Part shown: positions 17,278 through 24,800 of the stretch, piece after piece
Position numbering within the stretch: position 1 is the stretch's first letter
Layout of the letters: each line of letters begins with the position of its first letter
Assembly: GCF_002943565.1 (NCBI RefSeq)
Contig: NZ_PJCH01000005.1
Span: forward strand, 310,001 to 374,000
DNA from: Hyphococcus luteus
Lineage (GTDB): Bacteria; Pseudomonadota; Alphaproteobacteria; Caulobacterales; Parvularculaceae
Length of the DNA: 64,000 nt
Reading direction: 5' to 3'
The notes under the pieces: generated by a model
Told to the model about the DNA's origin: nothing
Database searches by the model: none
The model's input: the letters and a program-made list of their open reading frames with translations, nothing else
Made by a program: the position numbers and the translations under genes

Positions 17278-17421
17278 TTAAGCCCCCAAGGGCTTTTTTT
17301 GGACCGAGGCCAGCTGCTCCGGCATGGCCTCGTTGTCAGCATAGGCCGTGAGCATCGGTGAGGCGATCTTTTTAACCGTCCCGGCGACGGTGGAGTCGAT
17401 GCAGGTTCTCAGCGCGCTCAA
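17278..17421 (-). CDS. Possible small ORF between rplT and the Phe leader
   Basis: A 47-codon frame starts at a TTG and includes an internal ATG at 17355; the product reads like coding sequence, for example TVKKIASPMLTAYADNEAMP, with GC-rich third positions as in neighbouring genes. No family is recognised. Its start sits just after the rplT terminator hairpin and it ends before the 17219-17247 hairpin, which is a tidy position for a small independent gene or for the decayed 3' end of a lost gene. No good ribosome binding site was found, so this is tentative. Together with the leader elements it accounts for the 433-bp interval between pheS and rplT. Confidence 0.3.
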   Translation of the reverse strand: MSALRTCIDSTVAGTVKKIASPMLTAYADNEAMPEQLASVQKKPLGA

Positions 17422-17424
17422 ATA

Positions 17425-17453
17425 GAAAGGCGCTTGATTTTCAAGCGCCTTTC
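17425..17453 (-). terminator. Terminator of the rpmI-rplT operon
   Basis: A perfect 13-bp inverted repeat (GAAAGGCGCTTGA and complement) with a 3-base loop lies 27 bp after the rplT stop. The following sequence on the minus strand is TATTTGA, so the T-tract is weak, but the stem is strong. Confidence 0.65.
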
Positions 17454-17480
17454 AGGATCGTTAAACACCCGTAACAGTTA

Positions 17481-17837
17481 TTAGGCGAGGGCCGCTTTCG
17501 CTTTTTCCGCCAACGCCTTAAAGGCCTCCGGCTCTTTTACCGCAATGTCGGCCAGCACCTTGCGGTCGACCTCGACGCCGGCCTTGGTGAGGCCGTCAAT
17601 GAAGCGGGCATAGGTGAAATCAAGCTCGCGGCAGGCGGCGTTGATGCGCTGGATCCAGAGCGAGCGGAAATTGCGCTTGCGCGCCCGGCGGTCGCGATAG
17701 GCGTACTGGCCGGCCTTCTCCACCGCCTGATTGGCGACGCGGAAGGTGTTTTTGCGGCGGCCGTAATAGCCTTTGGCTTTGCCGATGATTTTCTTATGGC
17801 GGGCGTGAGCGGTGACGCCTCTTTTCACACGTGACAT
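17481..17837 (-). CDS. rplT: 50S ribosomal protein L20
   Basis: L20 binds 23S rRNA early in assembly of the large subunit. The 118-residue, strongly basic protein begins [19 protein letters not shown] and contains [19 protein letters not shown] and [20 protein letters not shown], both hallmark stretches. Length is typical. It lies 12 bp downstream of rpmI in the standard rpmI-rplT pairing; infC, often the first gene of this operon, is not adjacent here. In E. coli and Bacillus L20 represses its own operon through an mRNA fold; no such fold was checked here. Confidence 0.98.
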   Translation of the reverse strand: MSRVKRGVTAHARHKKIIGKAKGYYGRRKNTFRVANQAVEKAGQYAYRDRRARKRNFRSLWIQRINAACRELDFTYARFIDGLTKAGVEVDRKVLADIAVKEPEAFKALAEKAKAALA

Positions 17838-17849
17838 GGGGCGGTCTCC

Positions 17850-18050
17850 TTAGCGGTTATAGGGCATGTATTTCTTGACGATTTTCGCGTCGGGATCGGA
17901 CAGCACGTCCATGCCGCGGTTCTGGCGGATTTGCTTGGGCGTGCGCTTGATCATGCCGTGACGTTTGCCGGAGACGCCGGCTTTGACCTTGCCGGTGGCG
18001 GTCATTTTGAAGCGCTTTTTCGCGCCTGATTTGGTCTTCAGTTTGGGCAT
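17850..18050 (-). CDS. rpmI: 50S ribosomal protein L35
   Basis: This is the small (66-residue) basic ribosomal protein L35. It starts [20 protein letters not shown], the family signature, and ends with the typical [13 protein letters not shown]. The frame is open further upstream, but the conserved start is the ATG at 18050, giving the normal length. It is followed 12 bp later by rplT. The 193 bp between this start and the next small gene holds no other gene and should contain the promoter. Confidence 0.97.
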   Translation of the reverse strand: MPKLKTKSGAKKRFKMTATGKVKAGVSGKRHGMIKRTPKQIRQNRGMDVLSDPDAKIVKKYMPYNR

Positions 18051-18243
18051 TTTGCTTTTCCTTAAAGGGTCCTTTCGGACGCGCAACAAGACCGCCAAGG
18101 CATGCCAAAAGGCCCGGCGACCGGTGAGAAGGCGCGGGTTATAGCCGAAGAGCCCCATCTTTCAAGGGCGAAACGCCGAAAATCGGGGATTTTTCCCCGC
18201 GCCGTCGGCCCCCGGGCCGCTCCTTTTTGACCGGCCCCCTTCG

Positions 18244-18345
18244 CTAGCGCAGCAAAAGCAGGACGCCCGCGGCAAGGCCCAGGACGGAAACAGCGAAAAG
18301 CGCTTTCCGGGCAGGCGGCGGCAGACGCCGGACAATGTGAATCAT
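18244..18345 (-). CDS. 33-residue single-pass membrane protein
   Basis: A small ORF encodes MIHIVRRLPPPARKALFAV followed by a hydrophobic stretch of about 14 residues ending LLLLR. The ATG at 18345 is preceded by a good ribosome binding site (GGAGG, 5 nt spacing), which is the main evidence; longer starts exist but lack such a site. A positively charged N-terminus and C-terminal hydrophobic tail suggest a one-segment membrane microprotein. A short hairpin (18184-18199, CGGGGA and TCCCCG arms) with a following ATTTT may serve as its terminator. No family recognised. Confidence 0.5.
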   Translation of the reverse strand: MIHIVRRLPPPARKALFAVSVLGLAAGVLLLLR

Positions 18346-18475
18346 GCAACCCTCCATCACAAAGTCGAGAATACGCAGGATCGGCCACCCCGCAATGCTT
18401 GAGGCCCTAGTGACTTGGCCTCTCATCGCCATATGATGCGCATGGGCGCGCGATTTTCCTGTCTAGGGAGGGCGG

Positions 18476-19438
18476 ATGAAATCGTTGCTTTTTCGGCTGG
18501 CCGGCGCGGCCGGCGCATGGGGTCTTCTTTCATGCTTGTCGATCGCGATGGCGGCTTTGCCGCCGCGCGGCGTCGAGCCTGTGGCGGAAATTCCCTACCG
18601 CATCGCCTATCAGGGCTGGTTCACCGTAGAAGCGAGCGTCAACGGAACCGGCCCGCACGACTTCATCGTCGATTCCGGCGCCACCATCACCTCCGTCTTC
18701 GCCAATCTCGCCGCGCAGCAGGAGATGCCGCCCGTCGCCGGAAAGAGCATTCAGATTCTCGGACTCACGGGCGCGCAGGAGCTGCCGGCCTATATGCTCG
18801 GCGACATAGATTTCAACGGCGTCGCGATGACCGACCATTTAGGCGTGGTCCTGCCGGACTGGGCGCCGCCGAACACGCCGCCGCAAGGGGTCATGGGGCT
18901 TGACCTTCTGACGCGCTACACGGTGCATGTGGACACCAAAGACAAGGTCATCCGGTTTTACGATCCGTCCGTCCGGCTCGAAAAGCGCCGCCGCTGGGTC
19001 AGAACGAGGATGAAGTTGTTCAAGGCCCAAGGCTCGCCTTCGAAACTTTACACCGTTGAAGTCAAGGTCAACGCGGCGCGCATTCCTTGCATTCTCGATC
19101 TCGGCGCCTCCGGCACGATCTTCAACATGGAGGCCTTGCGCAACATGATGACGGGCGTCAGGCGCAGCCCCGCCTCGGGGCCGGGTTTTACGACCGGCTC
19201 GCGCGTCAAAGATGTTTTCGATGTGAGCGACCGCGCGCAGCCCGTTCGAATTCAGCGTTTGAAAATCGGCGGCGCGACCTGGCACAACAGGATCTTCGCC
19301 GTATATGACGCGCCCATCTTCGCCGATCTCGGCTATGAGCGAAAACCGTTTTGCCTCATCGGCGCCGATATGTTCTCCAGGCGCAGCATCCTGTTCGATT
19401 TCAAGAGAGAAAAGCTCTATATAGGCCCCGAACGCTAA
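18476..19438 (+). CDS. Exported retropepsin-like aspartyl protease family protein
   Basis: The 320-residue protein has a signal peptide (about residues 1-26, cleavage after AMA) and then two domains of retropepsin type in one chain. The first carries the catalytic-type motif FIVDSGAT with Asp66; the second has CILDLGASG with Asp208. Single-domain viral and bacterial retropepsins dimerise to build the active site, so a tandem copy could form an internal pseudo-dimer, although the second motif is DLGAS rather than D-S/T-G. A good Shine-Dalgarno (AGGGAGG) precedes the ATG. It is followed 37 bp later by the amidohydrolase in the same direction. Confidence 0.78.
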   Translation: MKSLLFRLAGAAGAWGLLSCLSIAMAALPPRGVEPVAEIPYRIAYQGWFTVEASVNGTGPHDFIVDSGATITSVFANLAAQQEMPPVAGKSIQILGLTGAQELPAYMLGDIDFNGVAMTDHLGVVLPDWAPPNTPPQGVMGLDLLTRYTVHVDTKDKVIRFYDPSVRLEKRRRWVRTRMKLFKAQGSPSKLYTVEVKVNAARIPCILDLGASGTIFNMEALRNMMTGVRRSPASGPGFTTGSRVKDVFDVSDRAQPVRIQRLKIGGATWHNRIFAVYDAPIFADLGYERKPFCLIGADMFSRRSILFDFKREKLYIGPER

Positions 19439-19475
19439 GACGCCGCCAATGCCGCGGCTGAAATAAGGGGCAATC

Positions 19476-20786
19476 ATGAAACTGAAACTCGCCGCCGCTT
19501 TGTTGTTTCTGACAGGCGCAGGAGCCAACGCAGCCGATTACGCCGTCGTCCACGCAGGGCGGTTGCTCGCCGAACCAGGCGGCGCCGTGAGCGAAAACCA
19601 GACGGTGATCATCAAGGACGGCCGCGTGGCGCGCGTCGCTTCCGGGTTTCTCGGCGCTGACGACATCAACGCAAACGCAGACGACGCCGTCTCGGTCCAT
19701 GACCTCAAATCCATGTTCGTCATGCCCGGCCTGATTGACGGTCATGTCCACATCACCAGTGAAAACAATCCGAAAGGCCGCCTGCAGCGGGTGGAGATGT
19801 CGGAAGCCGACCGCGCCATCGCCGGCGCCGGTTTCGCGAAGAAAACCCTCATGGCGGGCTTCACCACCGTGCGCGACGTGGGCGCCGGTTCATCCGATGC
19901 GATTTTCGCCCTGCGCGACGGGATTGCGCGCGGCGATGTCGCGGGGCCGCGCATCTTCGCCGCCGGCGCCGTCATTTCCGTCACCGGCGGCCATGGCGAC
20001 GGCACGCAAGGCTATCGCGACGATATCGCCGAGCTCCTGCATTCCTCTGGTGTTTGCGACGGCGTCGGCGAATGCCGCAAGGCGGTGCGCGAACAGGTGC
20101 GCCGCGGCGCCGACCAGATCAAATTGACGGCGACGGCGGGCGTTCTCTCCAACACCGCCGCCGGGCTTGAACAACAGTTTTTCGAAGACGAATTGAAGGC
20201 GATCATCGACACCGCCCATTCCATGGGCCGCAAAACGACGGCGCACGCCCATGGCGTCAACGGCATCAATGCGGCGCTGCGCGCCGGCGTCGACACGATC
20301 GAACACGGCACTTATCTCGACAATGAATCGATCCGCCTGTTCCGGCGCAACGACGCCTATCTCGTGCCGACCATCCTCGCCGGCGTCACCGTCGCCGAAT
20401 GGGCCGAGGATCCCGACACGTTTTTGCTGCCGCCGCAGCGCGCGAAAGCCGCCGAAGTCGGCCCGAAAATGCTCGACATGGCCCGGCGCGCCCATAAAGG
20501 CGGCGTCAAAATCGCCTTCGGCACCGATTCCGGCGTGTCGAAACATGGAGACAACGCGCGCGAATTCGCGCTTCTGGTCGAGGCCGGCTTGACCCCGATG
20601 GAGGCGATCCGCACCGCCACGCTCGCCGGCGCCGACAATCTCGGCAAGTCCGACGTGCTCGGATCAATCGCGCCCGGCAAATATGGCGACCTCGTCGCCG
20701 TCGACGGCGATCCCTTAACCGACATCACCGAGCTTGAAGACATCGACTTCGTGATGAAGGAAGGCGTCGTCTACAAAGACAAATAA
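19476..20786 (+). CDS. Exported metal-dependent amidohydrolase (imidazolonepropionase/prolidase-like)
   Basis: This is a 436-residue member of the amidohydrolase superfamily with a signal peptide (about 1-20). The binuclear metal site is complete: HVH at residues 90-92, a probable carboxylated lysine in QIKLTATAG (Lys216), histidines in AHAHG (257/259) and EHGT (277), and Asp351 in FGTDSGV. This set matches the group of Xaa-Pro and other N-acyl or C-terminal dipeptide hydrolases. The substrate cannot be told from sequence. Periplasmic location follows from the signal peptide. It ends 4 bp before the convergent Lrp gene. Confidence 0.87.
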   Translation: MKLKLAAALLFLTGAGANAADYAVVHAGRLLAEPGGAVSENQTVIIKDGRVARVASGFLGADDINANADDAVSVHDLKSMFVMPGLIDGHVHITSENNPKGRLQRVEMSEADRAIAGAGFAKKTLMAGFTTVRDVGAGSSDAIFALRDGIARGDVAGPRIFAAGAVISVTGGHGDGTQGYRDDIAELLHSSGVCDGVGECRKAVREQVRRGADQIKLTATAGVLSNTAAGLEQQFFEDELKAIIDTAHSMGRKTTAHAHGVNGINAALRAGVDTIEHGTYLDNESIRLFRRNDAYLVPTILAGVTVAEWAEDPDTFLLPPQRAKAAEVGPKMLDMARRAHKGGVKIAFGTDSGVSKHGDNAREFALLVEAGLTPMEAIRTATLAGADNLGKSDVLGSIAPGKYGDLVAVDGDPLTDITELEDIDFVMKEGVVYKDK

Positions 20787-20790
20787 CGCC

Positions 20791-21249
20791 TCACGCATAA
20801 TCGGTCGGCAGCTCCGTCGTCTCTTTCAGCACTTCCATGGAGAAGGTGGAGGTGACGTCGGAGAATTCGGCGGCCGCGATGAGCTTTTTGTAGACGCGGT
20901 CATAAGACGCCATGTCCGGCGCGACGACTTTCAAAAGATAGTCGATATCGCCGCTCATCCGGTGCACTTCGAGAATCTCCGGAATGCGCCGGATCGCGTC
21001 CGCGAATTTTTTGAGCCAGGCCTCGTTATGCTGCGGGGTCTTCACCGAAATGAAGGCGGTGAGGCTGAGGCCCAGCGCCGCCATGTCGGCGAGCGCCACG
21101 CGGGCGCGAATGACGCCGTCCTCCTCGAGCTTCTTGATCCGCCGCCAGCAGGGGGTGGCGGAAAGGCCGACCTCATGGGCGATATCACTAACAGGCGTCG
21201 ATGAATCGCGTTGCAAAATGCGCAATATAGCTTTATCAGTAGAATCCAT
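20791..21249 (-). CDS. Lrp/AsnC family transcriptional regulator
   Basis: The 152-residue protein has the two Lrp domains: an N-terminal helix-turn-helix (about residues 5-55, DKAILRILQRDSSTPVSDI, then LSATPCWRRIKKLEEDGVI) and a C-terminal RAM ligand-binding domain (about 70-140), with HRMSGDIDYLLKVV as the dimerisation and effector region. The family senses amino acids. ATG at 21249 gives the conserved beginning MDSTDKAI. A large dyad (21259-21314) lies only 10 bp before the start, so autoregulation is likely. The divergent gene at 21376 is a candidate target. Confidence 0.92.
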   Translation of the reverse strand: MDSTDKAILRILQRDSSTPVSDIAHEVGLSATPCWRRIKKLEEDGVIRARVALADMAALGLSLTAFISVKTPQHNEAWLKKFADAIRRIPEILEVHRMSGDIDYLLKVVAPDMASYDRVYKKLIAAAEFSDVTSTFSMEVLKETTELPTDYA

Positions 21250-21258
21250 TCCAATATT

Positions 21259-21314
21259 CCTACAGAAATTAGAAAAAACTCGCAATAATTAGTTTTTCTA
21301 TTGAATTCTGTAGG
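21259..21314 (+). promoter_or_regulatory. Dyad between the Lrp gene and DUF6356 gene
   Basis: An imperfect inverted repeat pairs CCTACAGAAATTAGAAAAAAC with its near-complement ending in GAATTCTGTAGG. The dyad is AT-rich and ends 10 bp before the Lrp start codon and 61 bp before the divergent gene, a normal place for an Lrp-type operator. Confidence 0.5.
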
Positions 21315-21375
21315 ATTAATTTTCTCCCCTTCCCGCTTATGCTCGGCGCATCAAATGACGGAGCTCAGGGGATTT

Positions 21376-21651
21376 ATGATTAAGCGCGCCTTCACAGACC
21401 ATCCGGCCAGCGTCGGCGAGAGCTACGCCGAGCATATGGGCATGGCGTTCGGCTTCGGCGCGAAGATGATCGGCGCGGGCCTCGCCTGTCTCATCCATGG
21501 CTTTCTCCCCTTCCTGTTCAAACGCACCGGCCGCGACTGCATCGAGGCGTTGCACCACAGCATGGTGACCCATCGCGACCGGCGCATTCCCGCCGAAGAC
21601 CCAACGCCGGTCATGACGCAGCGGGAAGACAGGCTCCGCGCGGCGGAGTAA
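21376..21651 (+). CDS. DUF6356 family small membrane protein
   Basis: A 91-residue protein beginning MIKRAFTDHPASVGESYAEH, which is the signature opening of the DUF6356 family in alphaproteobacteria. It has one or two hydrophobic stretches (about residues 24-46) that include GAGLACLIHGFLPFLF, and a basic C-terminus. The family function is not known. ATG at 21376 is chosen to match the family start. Its promoter region is shared with the divergent Lrp gene; a sulfate-exporter-like gene follows 36 bp later. Confidence 0.75.
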   Translation: MIKRAFTDHPASVGESYAEHMGMAFGFGAKMIGAGLACLIHGFLPFLFKRTGRDCIEALHHSMVTHRDRRIPAEDPTPVMTQREDRLRAAE

Positions 21652-21687
21652 GACGCGCCCCGCGCTTTCGAAAGGCCGCCCCGTTCC

Positions 21688-22701
21688 GTGACCGCTCTTT
21701 CCCGCTTGTCCGATAAAGCGCGCGCGCTCGCCCCCGGGCTTTTGCTCGCCGTTACGGTCGCCTTCGCCTCGCTGTTTATCGCCTCGCGTTATGGCGGGCC
21801 GGTGATGCTTTACGCGATCCTGTTCGGCATCGCCTTCAACTTCTTGAATGAAGACCCGAAGACGAGCGCCGGCATCCAGTTCGCTTCGAAACGCGTCTTG
21901 CAGCTTGGCGTCGTTCTCCTCGGCGCGTCGGTGACGTTTTCCGAAATCGCCGAGCTCGGCTGGGCGACGGCGCTGCTGGTCGTCGCCGCAGTTGCGACAA
22001 CCATTGCGGCCGGCGTTCTCATCGGGCGCGGCGCGGGGCTTTCGGGCCCTCATGCAACGCTCTCCGCCGGCGCCGTCGCCATCTGCGGCGCATCGGCGGC
22101 GATGGCCATCGCCTCGGTCCTGCCGCAGACCAAAGACAGCGAGCGCAATCTCATTCTCACCGTTGTCGGCGTCACCACCCTCTCCACCGTCGCCATGGTG
22201 ACCTATCCGTCGCTCGCGCATCTTTTCGGCTTTTCCGACATGCAGGCCGGGGTCTTTCTCGGCGCCACTATTCACGACGTGGCGCAGGTGATCGGCGCCG
22301 GCTACATCGTCTCCGACGAAGCGGGCGCGGTCGCGGCCATCGTCAAGCTGATGCGCGTCACCCTGCTTGCGCCCGCCGTTTTCGTCATCGCGCTTGCGTT
22401 CTCGCGCCACGCCGGAACGGATGCGACGGGCCGCGCTTTTCCGATGTTTCTTTTCGGTTTCGCAGCGCTCATGGCGGCGAACAGTTTCGGCCTCGTGCCC
22501 GACGCCTTTCGCGACGGGATCGCCGGCGCTTCGCGCTTTTGCCTTGTCGTCGCGGTCTCCGCGCTCGGCGTCAAAACCGCGCTCAAGGAGCTTTTCGAGG
22601 TGGGCCACAGGCCGGTCGCCACGCTCGCCCTGCAGACCGCGTGGCTTGCGGTTTTCGTCGGCCTCGCCGTCGCCTTCGGCAAAGGCGTGCTGCCGCACTA
22701 G
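21688..22701 (+). CDS. YeiH family putative sulfate exporter
   Basis: This is a 337-residue integral membrane protein with about ten hydrophobic segments, of the UPF0324/YeiH family. Typical motifs include QFASKRVLQLGVVLLGASVTF, AICGASAAMAIASVLP and LGATIHDVAQVIGAGY, which are highly conserved in the family. Substrate is usually annotated as sulfate or sulfite from weak evidence. A GTG at 21688 is used as start; no ATG is better placed. A palindromic element follows the stop codon and may act as terminator. Confidence 0.85.
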   Translation: MTALSRLSDKARALAPGLLLAVTVAFASLFIASRYGGPVMLYAILFGIAFNFLNEDPKTSAGIQFASKRVLQLGVVLLGASVTFSEIAELGWATALLVVAAVATTIAAGVLIGRGAGLSGPHATLSAGAVAICGASAAMAIASVLPQTKDSERNLILTVVGVTTLSTVAMVTYPSLAHLFGFSDMQAGVFLGATIHDVAQVIGAGYIVSDEAGAVAAIVKLMRVTLLAPAVFVIALAFSRHAGTDATGRAFPMFLFGFAALMAANSFGLVPDAFRDGIAGASRFCLVVAVSALGVKTALKELFEVGHRPVATLALQTAWLAVFVGLAVAFGKGVLPH

Positions 22702-22703
22702 GA

Positions 22704-22748
22704 GCGTGATCGGAAAAAATGGAGACCGGTTTTTCGGTTCGATCACGC
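22704..22748 (+). repeat. GCGTGATC-type palindromic intergenic element
   Basis: Arms GCGTGATCG and CGATCACGC (22704-22712 and 22740-22748) enclose a second pairing GAAAAA / TTTTTC. It begins 3 bp after the YeiH stop codon. Short palindromes opening with GCGTGATC are common between genes of alphaproteobacteria; a terminator role is possible. Confidence 0.55.
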
Positions 22749-22871
22749 GACCGCTAAAAAAGCCGGTTAACACAACCTTAAACCGCCAATCCCCATCGAA
22801 TTCCTTTCCCAGTTTTTAACCCCGATGAGCGATGCTTTCCGCGTCTTGTTTATCCGGGGAGCCCTTCGCCC

Positions 22872-23834
22872 ATGTCCGATCCGTCCCTTTCCGCCCGCCT
22901 CGCCGCCATCGGCGCGGACGGTTTCGTCTCCGCCGATGAGGTTCTTTTCCTGAGGAAAGCCGTCTTCGCCAACGGCGTCGTCGACGCGCACGAGCTCGAC
23001 GCGCTGTTCGATCTCGGCGACCGCGCCCAGAAGGGCGATCCCGAATGGTTCCAGTTTTTCGCCGAAGCGGCGGCGGATTTTTATCTCCGCGAGGAAGAGC
23101 CGCAAGGCTATCTGACCCCGGAAGAATTCCAGTCCCTGAAGGCGCGCGTCTTGCGCAACGGCCACGCCAACGCGCTTGAGATTGCGCTGATGGTGAAGCT
23201 GATGGAGACGGCGACGCAAACGCCGCCGGAGATGGCGGCGTTCGCCGGCGAGCAGTTCAAGGAAATGATCCTTGCGAAGCCCGACGGCCCGGTCGTCGAC
23301 AAGCAGGATGCGGTTCTCCTGCGCCGTTATCTTTTCGCCGCCGGCGGCGACGGCCATGTCGCGGTGACGCGCCGCGAGGCCGAACTTCTCTTCGACATCA
23401 ACGACGCCGTCGAACACGCCCACAACAATCCGGCGTGGACAGAGCTTTTCGTGCAAGGCGTCGTCAACCACCTGATGGCGCATCTTGGCTACACCGCGCC
23501 GAGCCGGGAAGAGGCCTTCCGCCGCAACGCCTGGGCGAAAGACCATTCGACCAATGTCGGCGGCTTTTTCAAGCGCATGGTTTCCGGCGGCTTCGGCGCC
23601 GTGATCGACGCCTATAAAGACGACAAATCCGTCCATGCCGAACATAACGAACAGCGCGACGCCGGCGTCGCCCACGCCGAAAAGCTCACCAGGACGGAAG
23701 CCGACTGGCTCGCCGCCCGCATCGGCCGCGACGGCGCCTTCGACGCCAATGAGCGCCGCCTCATCGAACGCCTGCGCGAATTGAAAGACGATCTGCCGGA
23801 AGGCCTGAAAGCGCTGATCGACCGCGCGGCGTGA
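22872..23834 (+). CDS. Hypothetical all-helical repeat protein
   Basis: No characterised family recognised. The 320-residue acidic protein is probably cytoplasmic (no signal peptide) and contains about four helical repeats. Each repeat has an NG-x-V or DG-x-x turn followed by a helix, as in VFANGVVDAHELDALFDLGD (about 33-52), LRNGHANALEIALMVKL, AGGDGHVAVTRREAELLFDI and IGRDGAFDANERRLIERLRE (final repeat, about 280-299). The pattern resembles TerB-like or degenerate EF-hand folds, which would fit metal or partner binding, but acidic loop residues are not those of a classical EF-hand. It stands alone. Confidence 0.6.
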   Translation: MSDPSLSARLAAIGADGFVSADEVLFLRKAVFANGVVDAHELDALFDLGDRAQKGDPEWFQFFAEAAADFYLREEEPQGYLTPEEFQSLKARVLRNGHANALEIALMVKLMETATQTPPEMAAFAGEQFKEMILAKPDGPVVDKQDAVLLRRYLFAAGGDGHVAVTRREAELLFDINDAVEHAHNNPAWTELFVQGVVNHLMAHLGYTAPSREEAFRRNAWAKDHSTNVGGFFKRMVSGGFGAVIDAYKDDKSVHAEHNEQRDAGVAHAEKLTRTEADWLAARIGRDGAFDANERRLIERLRELKDDLPEGLKALIDRAA

Positions 23835-23844
23835 ACGCCCTTCG

Positions 23845-23948
23845 CCGTGAAACAATTTTACGTAAAACAAAATCCCCGTTTCGTTTAAACGGCTTATTTG
23901 CTGGCTTTCAGAAGAGTTTGGCGCCTTTTGCGTAAATTGTTCCACGGG
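23845..23948 (+). repeat. Near-perfect inverted repeat flanking about 70 bp
   Basis: CCGTGAAACAATTTTACG (23845-23862) and CGTAAATTGTTTCCACGG (23931-23948) are complementary except for one base inserted in each. A smaller hairpin, CCGTTT and AAACGG, lies inside. It opens the 966-bp gene-free interval that runs to 24800, and looks like a foldable intergenic element. Confidence 0.5.
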
Positions 23949-23964
23949 GCTTCTTTCTCCAATT

Positions 23965-24089
23965 GTCATCCCGGAGCGACGGCGCCGGCAGGCGAACCCG
24001 GGGCCCATCACGCCCTGAAACACAGACCCGGCGCAGTTCCCGCATCTCATGCAGCAATGCTTACGCGCTGCAGCGCGTGCGGGATGACA
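23965..24089 (+). repeat. Intergenic element with TGTCATCCCG ends
   Basis: The 10-bp ends TGTCATCCCG and CGGGATGACA are perfect inverted repeats bounding about 125 bp of GC-rich sequence. This kind of end is common in dispersed, non-coding repeats of proteobacteria. No ORF of interest lies inside. The copy number in the genome cannot be judged from one window. Confidence 0.5.
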
Positions 24090-24278
24090 GCATAAGGCAT
24101 GATAACGCCGCAGCGGCGCCCGTGGATAACTACGCACCGAATGCGGGATTCCGGGAAGAATTTATCACAAATGATGAAGGCCGGAGGCATGGATCAACTT
24201 ATTGGGGCGCGGCATTTGAACACTATGACCGGGCTTGATGTAAATTAATCTGTATACATCCTAACCCCCGCCCGCCAA

Positions 24279-24380
24279 CTCGCCTTCCCGGAATTTCGAG
24301 ACGAAGGACGAGACGGCTTCGGCCCAGCGCGAGATGTTCCGGGAGAGACGCCTTTCGGTGAGTCGCCGTTGAGTTCGCCC
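24279..24380 (-). pseudogene. Decayed copy of the 3' end of the ybjN-like gene
   Basis: About 100 bp on the minus strand closely match the last part of the YbjN gene at 25715-26236. In the right frame it still reads NISRWAEAVSSFVSKFREGE against NISRWADVISAFVSKFQEGE in the intact gene, but a one-base deletion upstream shifts the frame. Only the last third of the gene is represented. It lies on the far side of the VPLPA-CTERM gene from the intact copy. The remaining sequence to 24800 is AT-rich and holds only a small 5'-UTR hairpin (ACCGGC / GCCGGT at 24763-24779). Confidence 0.75.
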
Positions 24381-24800
24381 ATGCCGCCGCGCCGACAGCG
24401 CTCGACACGCATCATATTAATTTCAAAACTTTGCAGATATGAAAGTTTGCATCTGCGCAATCATGTCCGCGACCCTACAATTACAATCCTGGCGTCATGA
24501 ATGCGCCTTGCAAGCGCGGCAAAAGGGGCCGGCGCGCGCCCTACTCCGCGCGAAGACGATCTGCTATTTAAACACACAATTTCGTATGCGGTTTTTGCAA
24601 ACGCTTCTCAATGTTGAAGGTTATATAACATTTCGTCTCGGGACGAACTATTCCATTGACGATGATTAACATTCTGTTAGGCTCTTCATATTGGCGCAGC
24701 TTTGCTGATCCGGAGCAACCGGCCTGGAGAGGGTTATGGGGCGTGGTGAGTTCTGCGTTTTCACCGGCACAACGCCGGTATGTATGGGTGGAGAGAAATC

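Noticed and set aside
17280-17300. Plus-strand terminator-like hairpin AAGCCC-CCAA-GGGCTT plus T-run
   Set aside because: No plus-strand gene ends here; the bases are codons of the possible small minus-strand ORF, so a chance match is more likely.
22767-24137. 456-codon minus-strand frame opposite the helical-repeat gene
   Set aside because: Its first part is a translated intergenic repeat (GPGFACRRRRSGM) and the rest is the complement of a better coding frame.
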